DNA of 27,283 bases from Clostridiales bacterium (lineage in GTDB: Bacteria > Bacillota > Clostridia > Oscillospirales > Acutalibacteraceae): NCBI GenBank assembly GCA_021202245.1, contig JAJQDK010000107.1, positions 1-27,283 on the forward strand, written 5' to 3'. Of the stretch, positions 7,985-15,353 are shown piece by piece. Position 1 is the stretch's first letter. Each line of letters begins with the position of its first letter. The notes under the pieces were generated by a model. That model made no database searches. It saw only the letters and a list, made by a program, of their open reading frames with translations, and was not told the DNA's origin. The translations under genes and the position numbers were made by a program.

Positions 7985-8130
7985 GGAGCAACGCTCTGTC
8001 AAGCTCGCTTGAAACAGAGCTTGCGATAGATTGCAGCTTGCAAAGGGGAGCGTTAACTCCTCAGTGTTTCAGTGGGAGATTACAGCTCCCACTGAAATGA
8101 TGAATGGCATCCGCCGCCTTAGAGGCGGGA
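7985..8130 (+). ncRNA. Orphan multi-hairpin block, IS200/IS605 right-end or omega-RNA-like relic
   Basis: No ORF covers this stretch, but it folds strongly. An outer stem pairs GGAG (7985-7988) plus AACGCTC (7990-7996) with GAGCGTT (8048-8054) plus CTCC (8057-8060), enclosing the hairpin CAAGC-TC-GCTTG. Next is a perfect 12-bp inverted repeat with a 7-base loop (8067-8078 with 8086-8097), then CCGCCT-TAG-AGGCGG (8114-8128) followed by GAGACATC. A strong hairpin, the run CACTGAAA, then a GC hairpin ending in GGGAG resembles, from memory, the right end of IS605-family elements whose transcript serves as TnpB guide scaffold. No tnpA or tnpB is present, and no T-tract follows, so a terminator is unlikely. 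The family call is tentative. Confidence 0.4.
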
Positions 8131-8156
8131 GACATCTTTGCATAAGTTATAAAATA

Positions 8157-8185
8157 TTCAAATAAGACTTGCCCCAAGTTATTTT
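8157..8185 (+). repeat. Dispersed TTCAAATAAG repeat, copy 1
   Basis: Copy of a 26-30 base intergenic motif found three times in the window (also 13419-13448 and 14583-14608). This copy is itself an imperfect hairpin, AAATAAgACTTG with CAAGTTATTT. It lies between the folded block at 7985-8130 and the ribosome site of the HD gene. Confidence 0.5.
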
Positions 8186-8224
8186 ATCAATTTTAAATTC
8201 AACCATTTTGACAGGAGATTTTTT

Positions 8225-8791
8225 ATGAAACCCGAAAAACTCATTAAAATTCTTGGTACTGCGTCAAAACTAAAGGAAAATACCCGCCATTCTTGGCTGC
8301 CGAGCGGCAGAAGAGAGAGTATTGCTGAGCATAGCTGGAGATTAGCTCTGCTGGCATACTTTGTAAAGGATGAATTTCCCGGGGCGGATATTGATAAGGT
8401 AATTAAAATGTGTCTGTTTCACGATATAGGCGAATCCTTTACAGGGGACATTCCGTCGTTTATCAAAACAAAAAACGATGAAGAGGTGGAGCAGGAGGTT
8501 TTTTCCGATTGGATAAATTCTTTGCCCGAGCCCTACAGCACCGAGCTTTTGGCGCTCCACAAAGAGATTATTGATCAAAGCACAACGGAGGCAAAGCTTT
8601 TTTCGGCGCTCGATAAGCTTGAAGCTGCCGTTTCTCACAATGAGGCGGACATCAGAACGTGGCTTCCACTTGAATATGAACTTAATCCGCAGTACGGATA
8701 TACAGAAAGTCAGTTTTCTCCGTATCTGCGTGACCTTCAGCGTGAAATAAATCAAATATCCCTTGATAAAATAGAAAAGGCAAAGAATTAG
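8225..8791 (+). CDS. HD-domain hydrolase, 5'-deoxynucleotidase-like (HD_3 family)
   Basis: 188 residues, matching the YfbR/HDDC2-type branch of HD phosphohydrolases, which dephosphorylate deoxynucleoside 5'-monophosphates. Metal ligands are visible in order: RHSW near residue 21, AEHSWR near residue 39, FHDIGE with the HD pair near 65-66, and the distal Asp in ALDKLEA. The protein is cytoplasmic with no signal. ATG 8225 follows AGGAGA (8213-8218). The gene stands alone between the structured block and a terminator. The nucleotide-pool role is a family-level inference; a general HD phosphatase is the alternative. Confidence 0.82.
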   Translation: MKPEKLIKILGTASKLKENTRHSWLPSGRRESIAEHSWRLALLAYFVKDEFPGADIDKVIKMCLFHDIGESFTGDIPSFIKTKNDEEVEQEVFSDWINSLPEPYSTELLALHKEIIDQSTTEAKLFSALDKLEAAVSHNEADIRTWLPLEYELNPQYGYTESQFSPYLRDLQREINQISLDKIEKAKN

Positions 8792-8793
8792 CC

Positions 8794-8810
8794 GCAGTAA
8801 AAATTACTGC
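8794..8810. repeat. Small perfect inverted repeat after the HD gene
   Basis: GCAGTAA-AAA-TTACTGC begins two bases after the stop codon. It has no T-tract; it may protect the 3' end of the transcript that terminates at the hairpin 30 bases further on. Confidence 0.4.
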
Positions 8811-8838
8811 AAGGTATAAAGGTATGAATAAAAAATCA

Positions 8839-8873
8839 GGCAGACTCATCTGTAATGACGAGTCTGCCTTTTT
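8839..8873. terminator. Bidirectional intrinsic terminator
   Basis: A 9-bp perfect stem GGCAGACTC (8839-8847) with GAGTCTGCC (8860-8868) is followed by TTTTT on plus, and by a T-rich run on minus because AAAAAATCA precedes the stem. It lies between two converging genes and serves both. Confidence 0.85.
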
Positions 8874-8886
8874 GCTGCGATTGATT

Positions 8887-11607
8887 TTACTGTTTTATTT
8901 TTTTGTTTTTATCTTCTTTTTTTCTTTTGCTTTTCTTATAAATGTAGGTGTAGACGCAGGCTCCTACAAACGCCGTTACGCAAATGAGCGTTACGGGTAG
9001 ACCTATCCAAAATCCTTTCGGATAATAAACGAGCCTGATTGAGTGACTGCCCTCGGTCAGGTTAAAGGCAATCAGCGCATCGCCCACGGGGGTAATCTCG
9101 GTTTCTTTGCCGTCCACATATGCAGTCCAGCCGTCTTCATACGGAGCCGAGGTGTAAAACAGTCCGTCCTCGCTGACGTCAATAGTTCCTTCCATTGTGT
9201 TTCCACTCAGCTCGGTTGTGGTCATAACATCGGTGCTGATAACCTCGTAGCCCTCTTCAAAAACATCTGAATTGAACAGATTTACATATACCTGCGCACT
9301 GCCCGACTGTCCCTCTTCAAGCTCTGCATAAATTGAGATTTTGTCGCCTTTTTTAAATTCACCGATGCAGGCTATGTAGGAACGTCCCATTCCGTAGGTG
9401 TTCGGCTGCAAAACGTCGTTTACCATAACGGTAACGTCATCTCCGCCGTCAATATCGGCATACATACAGTATAGACCGTCCTCGGGCGCCTCATAATTCC
9501 ATTTTACGTGCGGAGTAACGGTGGAATCGGAACAGGTGTAGGTGTAGTTGCCGTAGGCGGTTTTATTTACCGGAAATTCTGAATAATCCGTGTGGCCCTG
9601 CGAAACAACCTCAAGCGGAGTATAAATATCCTCATCCACTCCCGTAGCGAGCTTAAAGAACAGGTTTTGCTGGTCAAAGGGATTAAATTGATCCTCATTT
9701 TCGTTTATTTCCCAGTCGAGCAAATCGCTGTTTACCATAAAGCCCATCGGAATATAATGCTCGTTTTCAAGCAGCAGCTCATTGCCGGAGCTGTATACCT
9801 CGGTTAAGTCATAGGTATTTTGGTAATTTCCGTTGCGTGAAATGATATATTTCAGATTCATAAACGTGTTGGTAAGAGGGGAGCTTTCCACATAGGTGTA
9901 GCGGTTTCCGCTTTTCCAGCCCATCATTCCGAAGTTTTCAAAGAATTTTGTTATGCTTACGTTTGCCATTGAGTTAAACATAGAAAGACCGTTGTAGCCG
10001 TTGAGAGAGCCGTCGTTGAGAGTTTGGGTAGAGGTTACCTCTGCTCTCCACAGCTCTGTTGTTGAGCTTTCAAACTCGTTCATTGTGTTTACAATGTTTT
10101 CGGTGTCATCTTCGCCTCTGGGATAATCATATGTGCCCGTAACGGTGGTAGTCTTTACGCCTATGTAGGCGGTCGCACCGCTCTCGCCTATGACGACTAC
10201 CGCAAGCACTATTGACAACACCTGCTTTGGAACTATGCGCCTTGTGTAGAGAAGCATTACAATGCAGATTACCGCAGCTATGACAGCCGTGCCGACTATA
10301 GTGTAAACCTCCTGTGTTCCGACGGAGAGCAGGATAACAAGCGTTGCAACCAGGGCGGTGAGAATTACGTCGAGAGGAGTGCTGTATTCAATCAGCATAA
10401 ACGCTCTGAATGCCATTACAACCAGCACAAAGCTGATTAAATAGCTGAAGCGATAGGGAATCATATTGGTAAAGTGGAAGCCGTGCCAGATGTAGTCAAG
10501 CTGTCTGATAACGCAGCTGATAACCATAAAGAACAGCAGGCAGAGATCCACGATTTTTTCCTTGGTTTTGATTTTCTTTGAGGTAAAGAAGAATATACCG
10601 AGCACCAAAGCGGTGGTTCCGCAGGCAATGTTCGGAAGAGCGTCGGCCTCCTTGGTGGCAGGCTCAATAAAGGTGATGAGGTTAGAGAGAATTTCCTTTA
10701 AGGCCGTAAGCACGCCGAGCAAGTCGTTTGTGTCGCCTATATTGATTGCAAAGGTTGAGGGAAACGAGCTGCCCGAGGCGTTGGTGTTTTGCAGCGCAAA
10801 AAAGGCAGGAAGCAGGAAAAATGCCGTAATGCCTATTGCAATTACCGTGAAAACGGCAACTCTCAAGAGCTTTTTAAAGAAAACCCTTACACTCTCCCAT
10901 TTTACAATGTTATATGTAATGAAAATAAGGAGTACAAAAATACAGGTAAAAAAGCCTATATAGTAGTTTGACATAAGTGAAACCGCAAGGGTGACGGTGT
11001 AAAGTCTGAATTTGTTTTCGGTAAGCATAGCAACCGCACCGAGGGCGACAAGCGGAGTGATGCACACGGTGTCAAGCCAGATTGTATTCCAGTAGTAGCC
11101 CATAAAGAAAGCGCAGAACGAGAAGCAGCAGCCGAAGAAAACAAGCGAGAAGTCGTTTTTCTTAAACACGCTGCGCAAAAAGATTGCCGTAAACATTCCG
11201 GCGCACGCAACCTTGGTAACTACCGAGAACATCAAAAATTCTCTCAGCCATTCACTCGGAACAAATACGGCTAAAAAGTTCATCGGTCCGGCAAGGTAGT
11301 AGGACATCAGCGCAAAGTAATTGACGCCTCCGCCCTGAGTCCACGACCAAAACAACGATTCGCCGTTCTTGAGCTTTTCCTGAAAATCCACAAGGAAGGG
11401 ATAATACTGATGCCACAAGTCGGTAACAAGAATTTGCTTGTCGCCGAAGGGCGATACCTCCATAATAGCAAACGCTGTCGTCATCAATATGAACGGGACG
11501 GCAAACGCAAGAATAATAAATAAATTGTTTATAAAGAATCCCGCAATTTTACCCTTGGGCTTTTTGGAAAAGGAGTCGGGCTTCTTCAAAGCTTTTGCTG
11601 TGGCCAT
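8887..11607 (-). CDS. yfhO: YfhO-family polytopic membrane protein, putative cell-surface glycosyltransferase
   Basis: 906 residues, a full-length YfhO family member. After a basic N-terminus comes the first helix (about residues 25-48), then the family signature DLWHQYYPF (63-71) in a loop predicted outside. About a dozen membrane helices follow to roughly residue 480, then a large extracytoplasmic domain, a final APYEDGWTAYVDG motif, one last helix and a very Lys-rich cytoplasmic tail. Family knowledge: YfhO moves sugars from lipid-linked donors onto lipoteichoic acid or similar polymers, together with a CsbB-type GT2 and a GtcA flippase. Both partners are encoded divergently from 11967, supporting that role. 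The start has GGAGG about 11 bases upstream. The acceptor polymer here is unknown. Confidence 0.88.
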   Translation of the reverse strand: MATAKALKKPDSFSKKPKGKIAGFFINNLFIILAFAVPFILMTTAFAIMEVSPFGDKQILVTDLWHQYYPFLVDFQEKLKNGESLFWSWTQGGGVNYFALMSYYLAGPMNFLAVFVPSEWLREFLMFSVVTKVACAGMFTAIFLRSVFKKNDFSLVFFGCCFSFCAFFMGYYWNTIWLDTVCITPLVALGAVAMLTENKFRLYTVTLAVSLMSNYYIGFFTCIFVLLIFITYNIVKWESVRVFFKKLLRVAVFTVIAIGITAFFLLPAFFALQNTNASGSSFPSTFAINIGDTNDLLGVLTALKEILSNLITFIEPATKEADALPNIACGTTALVLGIFFFTSKKIKTKEKIVDLCLLFFMVISCVIRQLDYIWHGFHFTNMIPYRFSYLISFVLVVMAFRAFMLIEYSTPLDVILTALVATLVILLSVGTQEVYTIVGTAVIAAVICIVMLLYTRRIVPKQVLSIVLAVVVIGESGATAYIGVKTTTVTGTYDYPRGEDDTENIVNTMNEFESSTTELWRAEVTSTQTLNDGSLNGYNGLSMFNSMANVSITKFFENFGMMGWKSGNRYTYVESSPLTNTFMNLKYIISRNGNYQNTYDLTEVYSSGNELLLENEHYIPMGFMVNSDLLDWEINENEDQFNPFDQQNLFFKLATGVDEDIYTPLEVVSQGHTDYSEFPVNKTAYGNYTYTCSDSTVTPHVKWNYEAPEDGLYCMYADIDGGDDVTVMVNDVLQPNTYGMGRSYIACIGEFKKGDKISIYAELEEGQSGSAQVYVNLFNSDVFEEGYEVISTDVMTTTELSGNTMEGTIDVSEDGLFYTSAPYEDGWTAYVDGKETEITPVGDALIAFNLTEGSHSIRLVYYPKGFWIGLPVTLICVTAFVGACVYTYIYKKSKRKKEDKNKKIKQ

Positions 11608-11966
11608 ATTATCAATAACCTCCGAAAATTACTGAATCAAAGGCGAGCTTTTACAAGCTACACCGATACCATTTTATTTTATCACGAATTTCCTCTGAGG
11701 TAAATAAAAACATTATAAAAATTTTTAAAACTTGCAAAAAATCAAAAAATGTCAGCCGACCCAACCGTTAAAAACAGTGTTATTCTCTAAATTGCCACGT
11801 TAAAAGGCAAGAAAGTCACCTTTCCGAATGATTTTGCTTTTTCTTGCAAATTGCGCAGAGTCGTGATATAATTTAAATCAAAGATAATCTGATTTATTTT
11901 GTTTATTTTAGATAAAAAATTATGTGATTTTGCATACTGAAAAGCGCACAGATAAAAGGTGATGCA
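11608..11966. other. Divergent intergenic region between yfhO and the GT2 gene
   Basis: 359 bases without a gene. It holds the ribosome site of yfhO on minus, a good promoter for the GT2 gene on plus (separate entry) and, on minus, a possible -10 TATAAT (11712-11717) without a convincing -35. AAAGGcaagaaagtcaCCTTT near 11810-11826 could form a weak hairpin. No operator or riboswitch recognised. Confidence 0.6.
11844..11872 (+). promoter_or_regulatory. Sigma-A-type promoter of the GT2-gtrA operon
   Basis: TTGCAA (11844-11849), a 17-base spacer and a perfect TATAAT (11867-11872) with a TG extended -10 element. It leaves a leader of about 90 bases before the ATG at 11967. Confidence 0.75.
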
Positions 11967-12926
11967 ATGAAAACTGTTGATTTAATTGTTCCGTGCTATA
12001 ATGAAGAAGAGGGCTTAGAGAATTTTGTTATCCAGACGAACAAGGTAATAGCTTCTCTGCTGGAATATAAATTCAGGTATATCCTCGTAAACGACGGAAG
12101 CCGTGACAAAACATATCTTGTAATTAAAAAGCTTGCGGATAAATTTGATAATATAAAATATATATCGTTCTCCCGCAATTTCGGCAAGGAGGCCGCTATG
12201 TATGCCGGACTTCAGCACTCAACGGGAGATTATGCGGCGGTAATGGATGCTGATTTGCAGCATCCGCCGGAGCTGTTTCCGCAGATGTTAGAGGCGCTTG
12301 AAAAAGAGGGCTATGACTGCTGCGCCACCAGGAGAGATTCCCGAGAGGGCGAGAGTGCGTTTCGCGGTGTTTTTTCAAAGCTGTTTTTTAAGCTTTCAAA
12401 CAAGATGACGGATGTTAAAATGCCCTACGGCGCAATGGACTACAGGATGATGACACGTCAAATGGTAAAATCCATAATGGAGCTGAGCGAGGTTCAGCGT
12501 TTTTCAAAGGGTATTTTTTCCTGGGTAGGCTTTAATACCAAGTGGATTTCCTTTAAAACAGTTGATCGTCAGCTCGGAAAAACGACGTGGAAGTTTTCAA
12601 GCTTATTTAAGTACGCAATCGACGGAATCGCCTGCTTCTCGGTGGCGCCGCTCAGATTTACGGCAGTAATGGGAGGCGTGATATTCTTAATTTCTCTGAT
12701 TTACATAATAATCACGCTCATTCAGACACTGTTCTTCGGAATTACAACGCCCGGATACGTCACAATGCTTTGCGCAATACTGTTTATGGGCGGAATTACC
12801 GAGATGTCAATCGGCATCCTCGGCGAGTATATAGGCAGAATTTATATGGAAACAAAGGACAGGCCTATTTATATCACGCAGTTCACAAATTTTGACGATG
12901 ATGAAAAGGAAACCCAAGAGCAATGA
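11967..12926 (+). CDS. GT2 glycosyltransferase, undecaprenyl-phosphate sugar synthase (CsbB/GtrB type)
   Basis: 319 residues. The GT-A catalytic domain shows PCYNEEE (9-15), VNDGS (41-45) and the metal/nucleotide-binding DADLQHP (94-100), then RFSKGIFSWVGF and the C-terminal pair of membrane helices (about 222-250 and 258-285) ending in EYIGRIYMETK. This is the layout of enzymes that charge undecaprenyl phosphate with one sugar on the cytoplasmic face. The sugar (GlcNAc in CsbB, glucose in GtrB) cannot be decided. The start follows AGGTGATGCA. The gene overlaps the following gtrA-like gene by four bases (ATGA) and is divergent from yfhO, completing a three-component surface glycosylation set. 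Confidence 0.9.
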   Translation: MKTVDLIVPCYNEEEGLENFVIQTNKVIASLLEYKFRYILVNDGSRDKTYLVIKKLADKFDNIKYISFSRNFGKEAAMYAGLQHSTGDYAAVMDADLQHPPELFPQMLEALEKEGYDCCATRRDSREGESAFRGVFSKLFFKLSNKMTDVKMPYGAMDYRMMTRQMVKSIMELSEVQRFSKGIFSWVGFNTKWISFKTVDRQLGKTTWKFSSLFKYAIDGIACFSVAPLRFTAVMGGVIFLISLIYIIITLIQTLFFGITTPGYVTMLCAILFMGGITEMSIGILGEYIGRIYMETKDRPIYITQFTNFDDDEKETQEQ

Positions 12927-13396
12927 AAAATTTTTTGAAACAGTTTTTTGATATAAAATTCTGGAAATTTATTTTAGTCGGTATTCTGAATACGGTTGTG
13001 GGCAACGGATTGATGTTTGTTTTTTACAATCTGACCCCGCTGAAAAATGCTGAGCTGGGCATTGTGGACGGATACTGGATTTCATCTGCCCTCGGCTATA
13101 TTATAGGCAGCATAGTCAGCTACTTTCTCAACAAGCACTTCACATTCAAAAATACCGAAAAGGGCATAAAGCCCGTGCTTAAATTTGCTGTGAATATCGC
13201 GGTGTGCTATTTTCTTGCTTACGGACTTGCCCAGCCGCTCACGGAATGGATATTGTCGGGTCAAAGCGAGGAAATCAGAACAAATATCGCTATGCTCGTT
13301 GGTATGTGCCTGTTTGTAGCGTTCAATTACATCGGTCAGCGATTTTTCACATTCAGAGAGAAGAAAGAAAGCGCGGACTCGGATAAGGGCGAATAA
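12923..13396 (+). CDS. GtrA/GtcA-family putative undecaprenyl-P-sugar flippase
   Basis: 157 residues with four predicted membrane helices, the standard size and topology of the GtrA family. Visible family features are KFILVGILNTVVG near residue 15, SYFLNKHFTFKN near residue 70 and the closing NYIGQRFFTF. These proteins are thought to flip the lipid-linked monosaccharide made by the preceding GT2 enzyme across the membrane. The ATG overlaps the GT2 stop and has no strong ribosome site, so translation is probably coupled. The C-terminus is charged and cytoplasmic. The substrate follows that of the GT2 and is not known. Confidence 0.88.
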   Translation: MKNFLKQFFDIKFWKFILVGILNTVVGNGLMFVFYNLTPLKNAELGIVDGYWISSALGYIIGSIVSYFLNKHFTFKNTEKGIKPVLKFAVNIAVCYFLAYGLAQPLTEWILSGQSEEIRTNIAMLVGMCLFVAFNYIGQRFFTFREKKESADSDKGE

Positions 13397-13418
13397 TAAT
13401 CCTAATTAACACAATATT

Positions 13419-13448
13419 TTCAAATAAGGGACGTGCCCCGAATTATTT
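13419..13448 (+). repeat. Dispersed TTCAAATAAG repeat, copy 2
   Basis: TTCAAATAAGGG followed by ACGTGCCCCGAATTATTT. It is about 21/25 identical to the copy at 14583 and shares the first ten bases and the TGCCCC core with the copy at 8157. AAATAA and TTATTT at the two ends can pair. Confidence 0.5.
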
Positions 13449-13457
13449 CTAAAGCAA

Positions 13458-13489
13458 AAAACCACGGCAGTATTTTCTGTCGTGGTTTT
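13458..13489. terminator. Bidirectional intrinsic terminator
   Basis: The 13-bp stem AAAACCACGGCAG / CTGTCGTGGTTTT has one G-U pair and a TATTTT loop. The A/T ends give a T-tract on both strands. It lies between the gtrA-like gene and the converging small gene. Confidence 0.8.
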
Positions 13490-13492
13490 AAC

Positions 13493-13717
13493 TTATTTTG
13501 AGTCGGTTTTGTTTTTTGCATTTCCGTGACTGTCGCCGGTGTTAGGCAGCGTAGATAAATAATGATAGATTTCTTCATATGCGACGATCTCACTTTCGTC
13601 GGTAATTGCCGACGGAATAAGCCCCGTGCAGTCGTAAGCGGAGCAGGCGTTTAAATCCTCGTCAAGCTCAAGCTCCCTCGGCTCTGTGATTTTGCCATTT
13701 GCAGGCATTTCAGGCAT
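13493..13717 (-). CDS. Small acidic protein with a CTGLIP motif, function unknown
   Basis: 74 residues, strongly acidic, with no signal or membrane helix. The central segment DCTGLIPSAI, preceded by another cysteine (NACSAYDC) and followed by Glu/Tyr-rich sequence, resembles small uncharacterised proteins I associate with Oscillospirales genomes; that recollection is not verified. The GGGGTGAG site just upstream of the ATG supports translation. It is followed by a good terminator and lies downstream of a HAD gene on the same strand, separated by 110 bases. The three cysteines could matter for metal binding or a disulfide, but this is speculation. Confidence 0.6.
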   Translation of the reverse strand: MPEMPANGKITEPRELELDEDLNACSAYDCTGLIPSAITDESEIVAYEEIYHYLSTLPNTGDSHGNAKNKTDSK

Positions 13718-13827
13718 AATCTCACCCCGAGCTTATTATTTGTTCATACGAAAAAACTATACCTGAAAAACAATGCGGCGGTTAAAACGGGAAAAGAGAG
13801 CTTGAGATATTTGATTTTCGGAAACGG

Positions 13828-14556
13828 CTATTTTACAATAAGCTTTTTTATTTTGTATACGTCGCCGTCCATTACGGTGTAGGTACTTATCAGCTCGCCG
13901 TCTCTATCGGGTGAGATGCTCTGTTTAAGATACCGGCTTTCAATTCCGAAGGATTCTGCGACGACTATGTCGGAAATGTAATCGTTGCCTATCATTATCG
14001 ATTCGGTTTTTTCGAGGCCGTATCTTTCAAAAAGAGTTTTAAAGTAATTTTTGTCGGGCTTTGAACATTCCTCATCGGAGCTTATGCAGATGCCGTCAAA
14101 ATATTCGGTCAGTCCGAACATATTAAGCTCGTTTTCGGTAAACGAGCGTTGGGCGTTGGACAAAAGATAGATTTTTTTGCCCTTTGCTTTAAGCGTGTTG
14201 AGCAGGTCGGTTACACCGTCGTAAAGCTTGATGTATTTTGTGGAATAACATCTGAACGCTTCGGCGGCAAACTTCACCTGCGACTTTGGCGCGCGGGCGT
14301 ATTTTTGAGTAAAAAGCTGTTTGAACACCTTTTCTATTTTGATGTCAATCACGCTGTATTCCGGATGCCTTTTTCTTACCTTGCCTTTTTCAAGACCCAC
14401 AAGTCTGTCATATTCGTTGTGAAGCTCTTCATATGTGTAGTGCGCGCCCTTATAGGCGTACAAAACGGACATCTTTTTCCACAAATCGTCGCTCCACTCA
14501 TCGGTATTTATGTCAATCAAGGTTCCGTAAAGGTCAAAAATATAATTTTTATACAT
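13828..14556 (-). CDS. HAD-superfamily hydrolase (subfamily IA-like)
   Basis: 242 residues from the ATG whose codon is 14554-14556, preceded by AAGGTGA; a TTG one codon upstream is too close to that site. Motif I is FDLYGTL (nucleophile Asp8, with Tyr in place of the second Asp, as in many dehalogenase-like members), followed by a helical cap. Motif II is LLSNA, motif III the Lys in CSKPDKNYF, and motif IV IGNDYISDI. It is a cytoplasmic phosphatase or dehalogenase-like enzyme of unknown substrate. The missing second Asp weakens, without excluding, a classical phosphatase role. Confidence 0.85.
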   Translation of the reverse strand: MYKNYIFDLYGTLIDINTDEWSDDLWKKMSVLYAYKGAHYTYEELHNEYDRLVGLEKGKVRKRHPEYSVIDIKIEKVFKQLFTQKYARAPKSQVKFAAEAFRCYSTKYIKLYDGVTDLLNTLKAKGKKIYLLSNAQRSFTENELNMFGLTEYFDGICISSDEECSKPDKNYFKTLFERYGLEKTESIMIGNDYISDIVVAESFGIESRYLKQSISPDRDGELISTYTVMDGDVYKIKKLIVK

Positions 14557-14582
14557 CAAATCACCTTAAAAATTTTGTTTTA

Positions 14583-14608
14583 TTCAAATAAGGGGCTTGC
14601 ACTGAATT
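14583..14608 (+). repeat. Dispersed TTCAAATAAG repeat, copy 3
   Basis: TTCAAATAAGGGGCTTGC then ACTGAATT, located in the short gap between the divergent HAD and nth genes. It is close to the copy at 13419 and lacks the terminal TTATTT, so it pairs less well. Confidence 0.45.
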
Positions 14609-14669
14609 CTGCGCCGGGTTGCTTCTGCACATCAACCGACCACTAAATTATATCAATTTCCGGCTTTAA

Positions 14670-14698
14670 TTGCAATAGGAAAGCATTTGTGATAAACT
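14670..14698 (+). promoter_or_regulatory. Probable promoter of nth and the following HAD gene
   Basis: TTGCAA (14670-14675), a 17-base spacer and TAAACT (14693-14698) with a TG extended -10. The -35 and extended -10 match those of the GT2 promoter at 11844, but the -10 is weaker. It lies only 18 bases before the TTG start. Confidence 0.5.
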
Positions 14699-14715
14699 GA
14701 ATTGAGGTGATTTTT

Positions 14716-15342
14716 TTGACAAAAAAACAAATTGCACTTAACGCCGTTGAGGCGCTCAAAAAGGAATATCCCGACGCAATATGCTCGCTTACATACACCG
14801 ACCCGCTGCAGCTTCTTATAGCCACCCGACTTTCAGCCCAATGCACCGACGCAAGGGTGAATAAGGTCACTCCGGCGCTGTTTGAACGGTTCAAAACGGT
14901 GGACGACTTTGCCTCGTCCACACCCGAAGAGGTTGCGCAGTACATAAAAAGTTGCGGACTTTACAAGACAAAATCCAAGGATATTGTTGCGCTTGCCAAA
15001 ATGCTCCGAGATGATTTCGGGGGAGTTGTTCCCGATAATATTGAGGATTTGACAAAGCTGCCCGGCATAGGACGAAAAACTGCTAATCTTGTCTGCGGAG
15101 ATATTTTCGGCAAGCCTGCTGTTGTGGTAGACACTCATTTTATACGCATAACGCACAGGCTCGGACTGCACGATTTGAAAGACCAGAAAAAAATTGAATT
15201 TGCACTGCGCGACCTGCTTCCTCCCGAAGAAAGCAGCGATTTTTGCCATAGAATCGTGCTTCACGGCAGGGCGGTATGTACTGCGCGCAGCCCCAAGTGC
15301 GGCAGCTGCTGTATGAGCGAATTTTGCCGCAAAAAAATCTGA
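14716..15342 (+). CDS. nth: Endonuclease III, DNA glycosylase/AP lyase
   Basis: 208 residues, the usual length. It removes oxidised pyrimidines and cleaves the abasic site in base-excision repair. The helix-hairpin-helix LPGIGRKTAN carries catalytic Lys121, and VVDTHFIR carries catalytic Asp139. The 4Fe-4S loop is complete with Cys188, Cys195, Cys198 and Cys204 in the C-X6-C-X2-C-X5-C pattern. The TTG start at 14716 is chosen because GAGGTGA (14704-14710) precedes it at the right distance; a GTG inside that site would be too early. It is followed after 11 bases by a Cof-type HAD gene in an apparent operon. Confidence 0.95.
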   Translation: MTKKQIALNAVEALKKEYPDAICSLTYTDPLQLLIATRLSAQCTDARVNKVTPALFERFKTVDDFASSTPEEVAQYIKSCGLYKTKSKDIVALAKMLRDDFGGVVPDNIEDLTKLPGIGRKTANLVCGDIFGKPAVVVDTHFIRITHRLGLHDLKDQKKIEFALRDLLPPEESSDFCHRIVLHGRAVCTARSPKCGSCCMSEFCRKKI

Positions 15343-15353
15343 AGGAGGATATT

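Noticed and set aside
8067..8097. Perfect 12-bp hairpin considered as a terminator of the lipoprotein gene
   Set aside because: No T-tract follows; ATGATGAATGG comes next and a further hairpin lies downstream, so it fits the larger folded block better.
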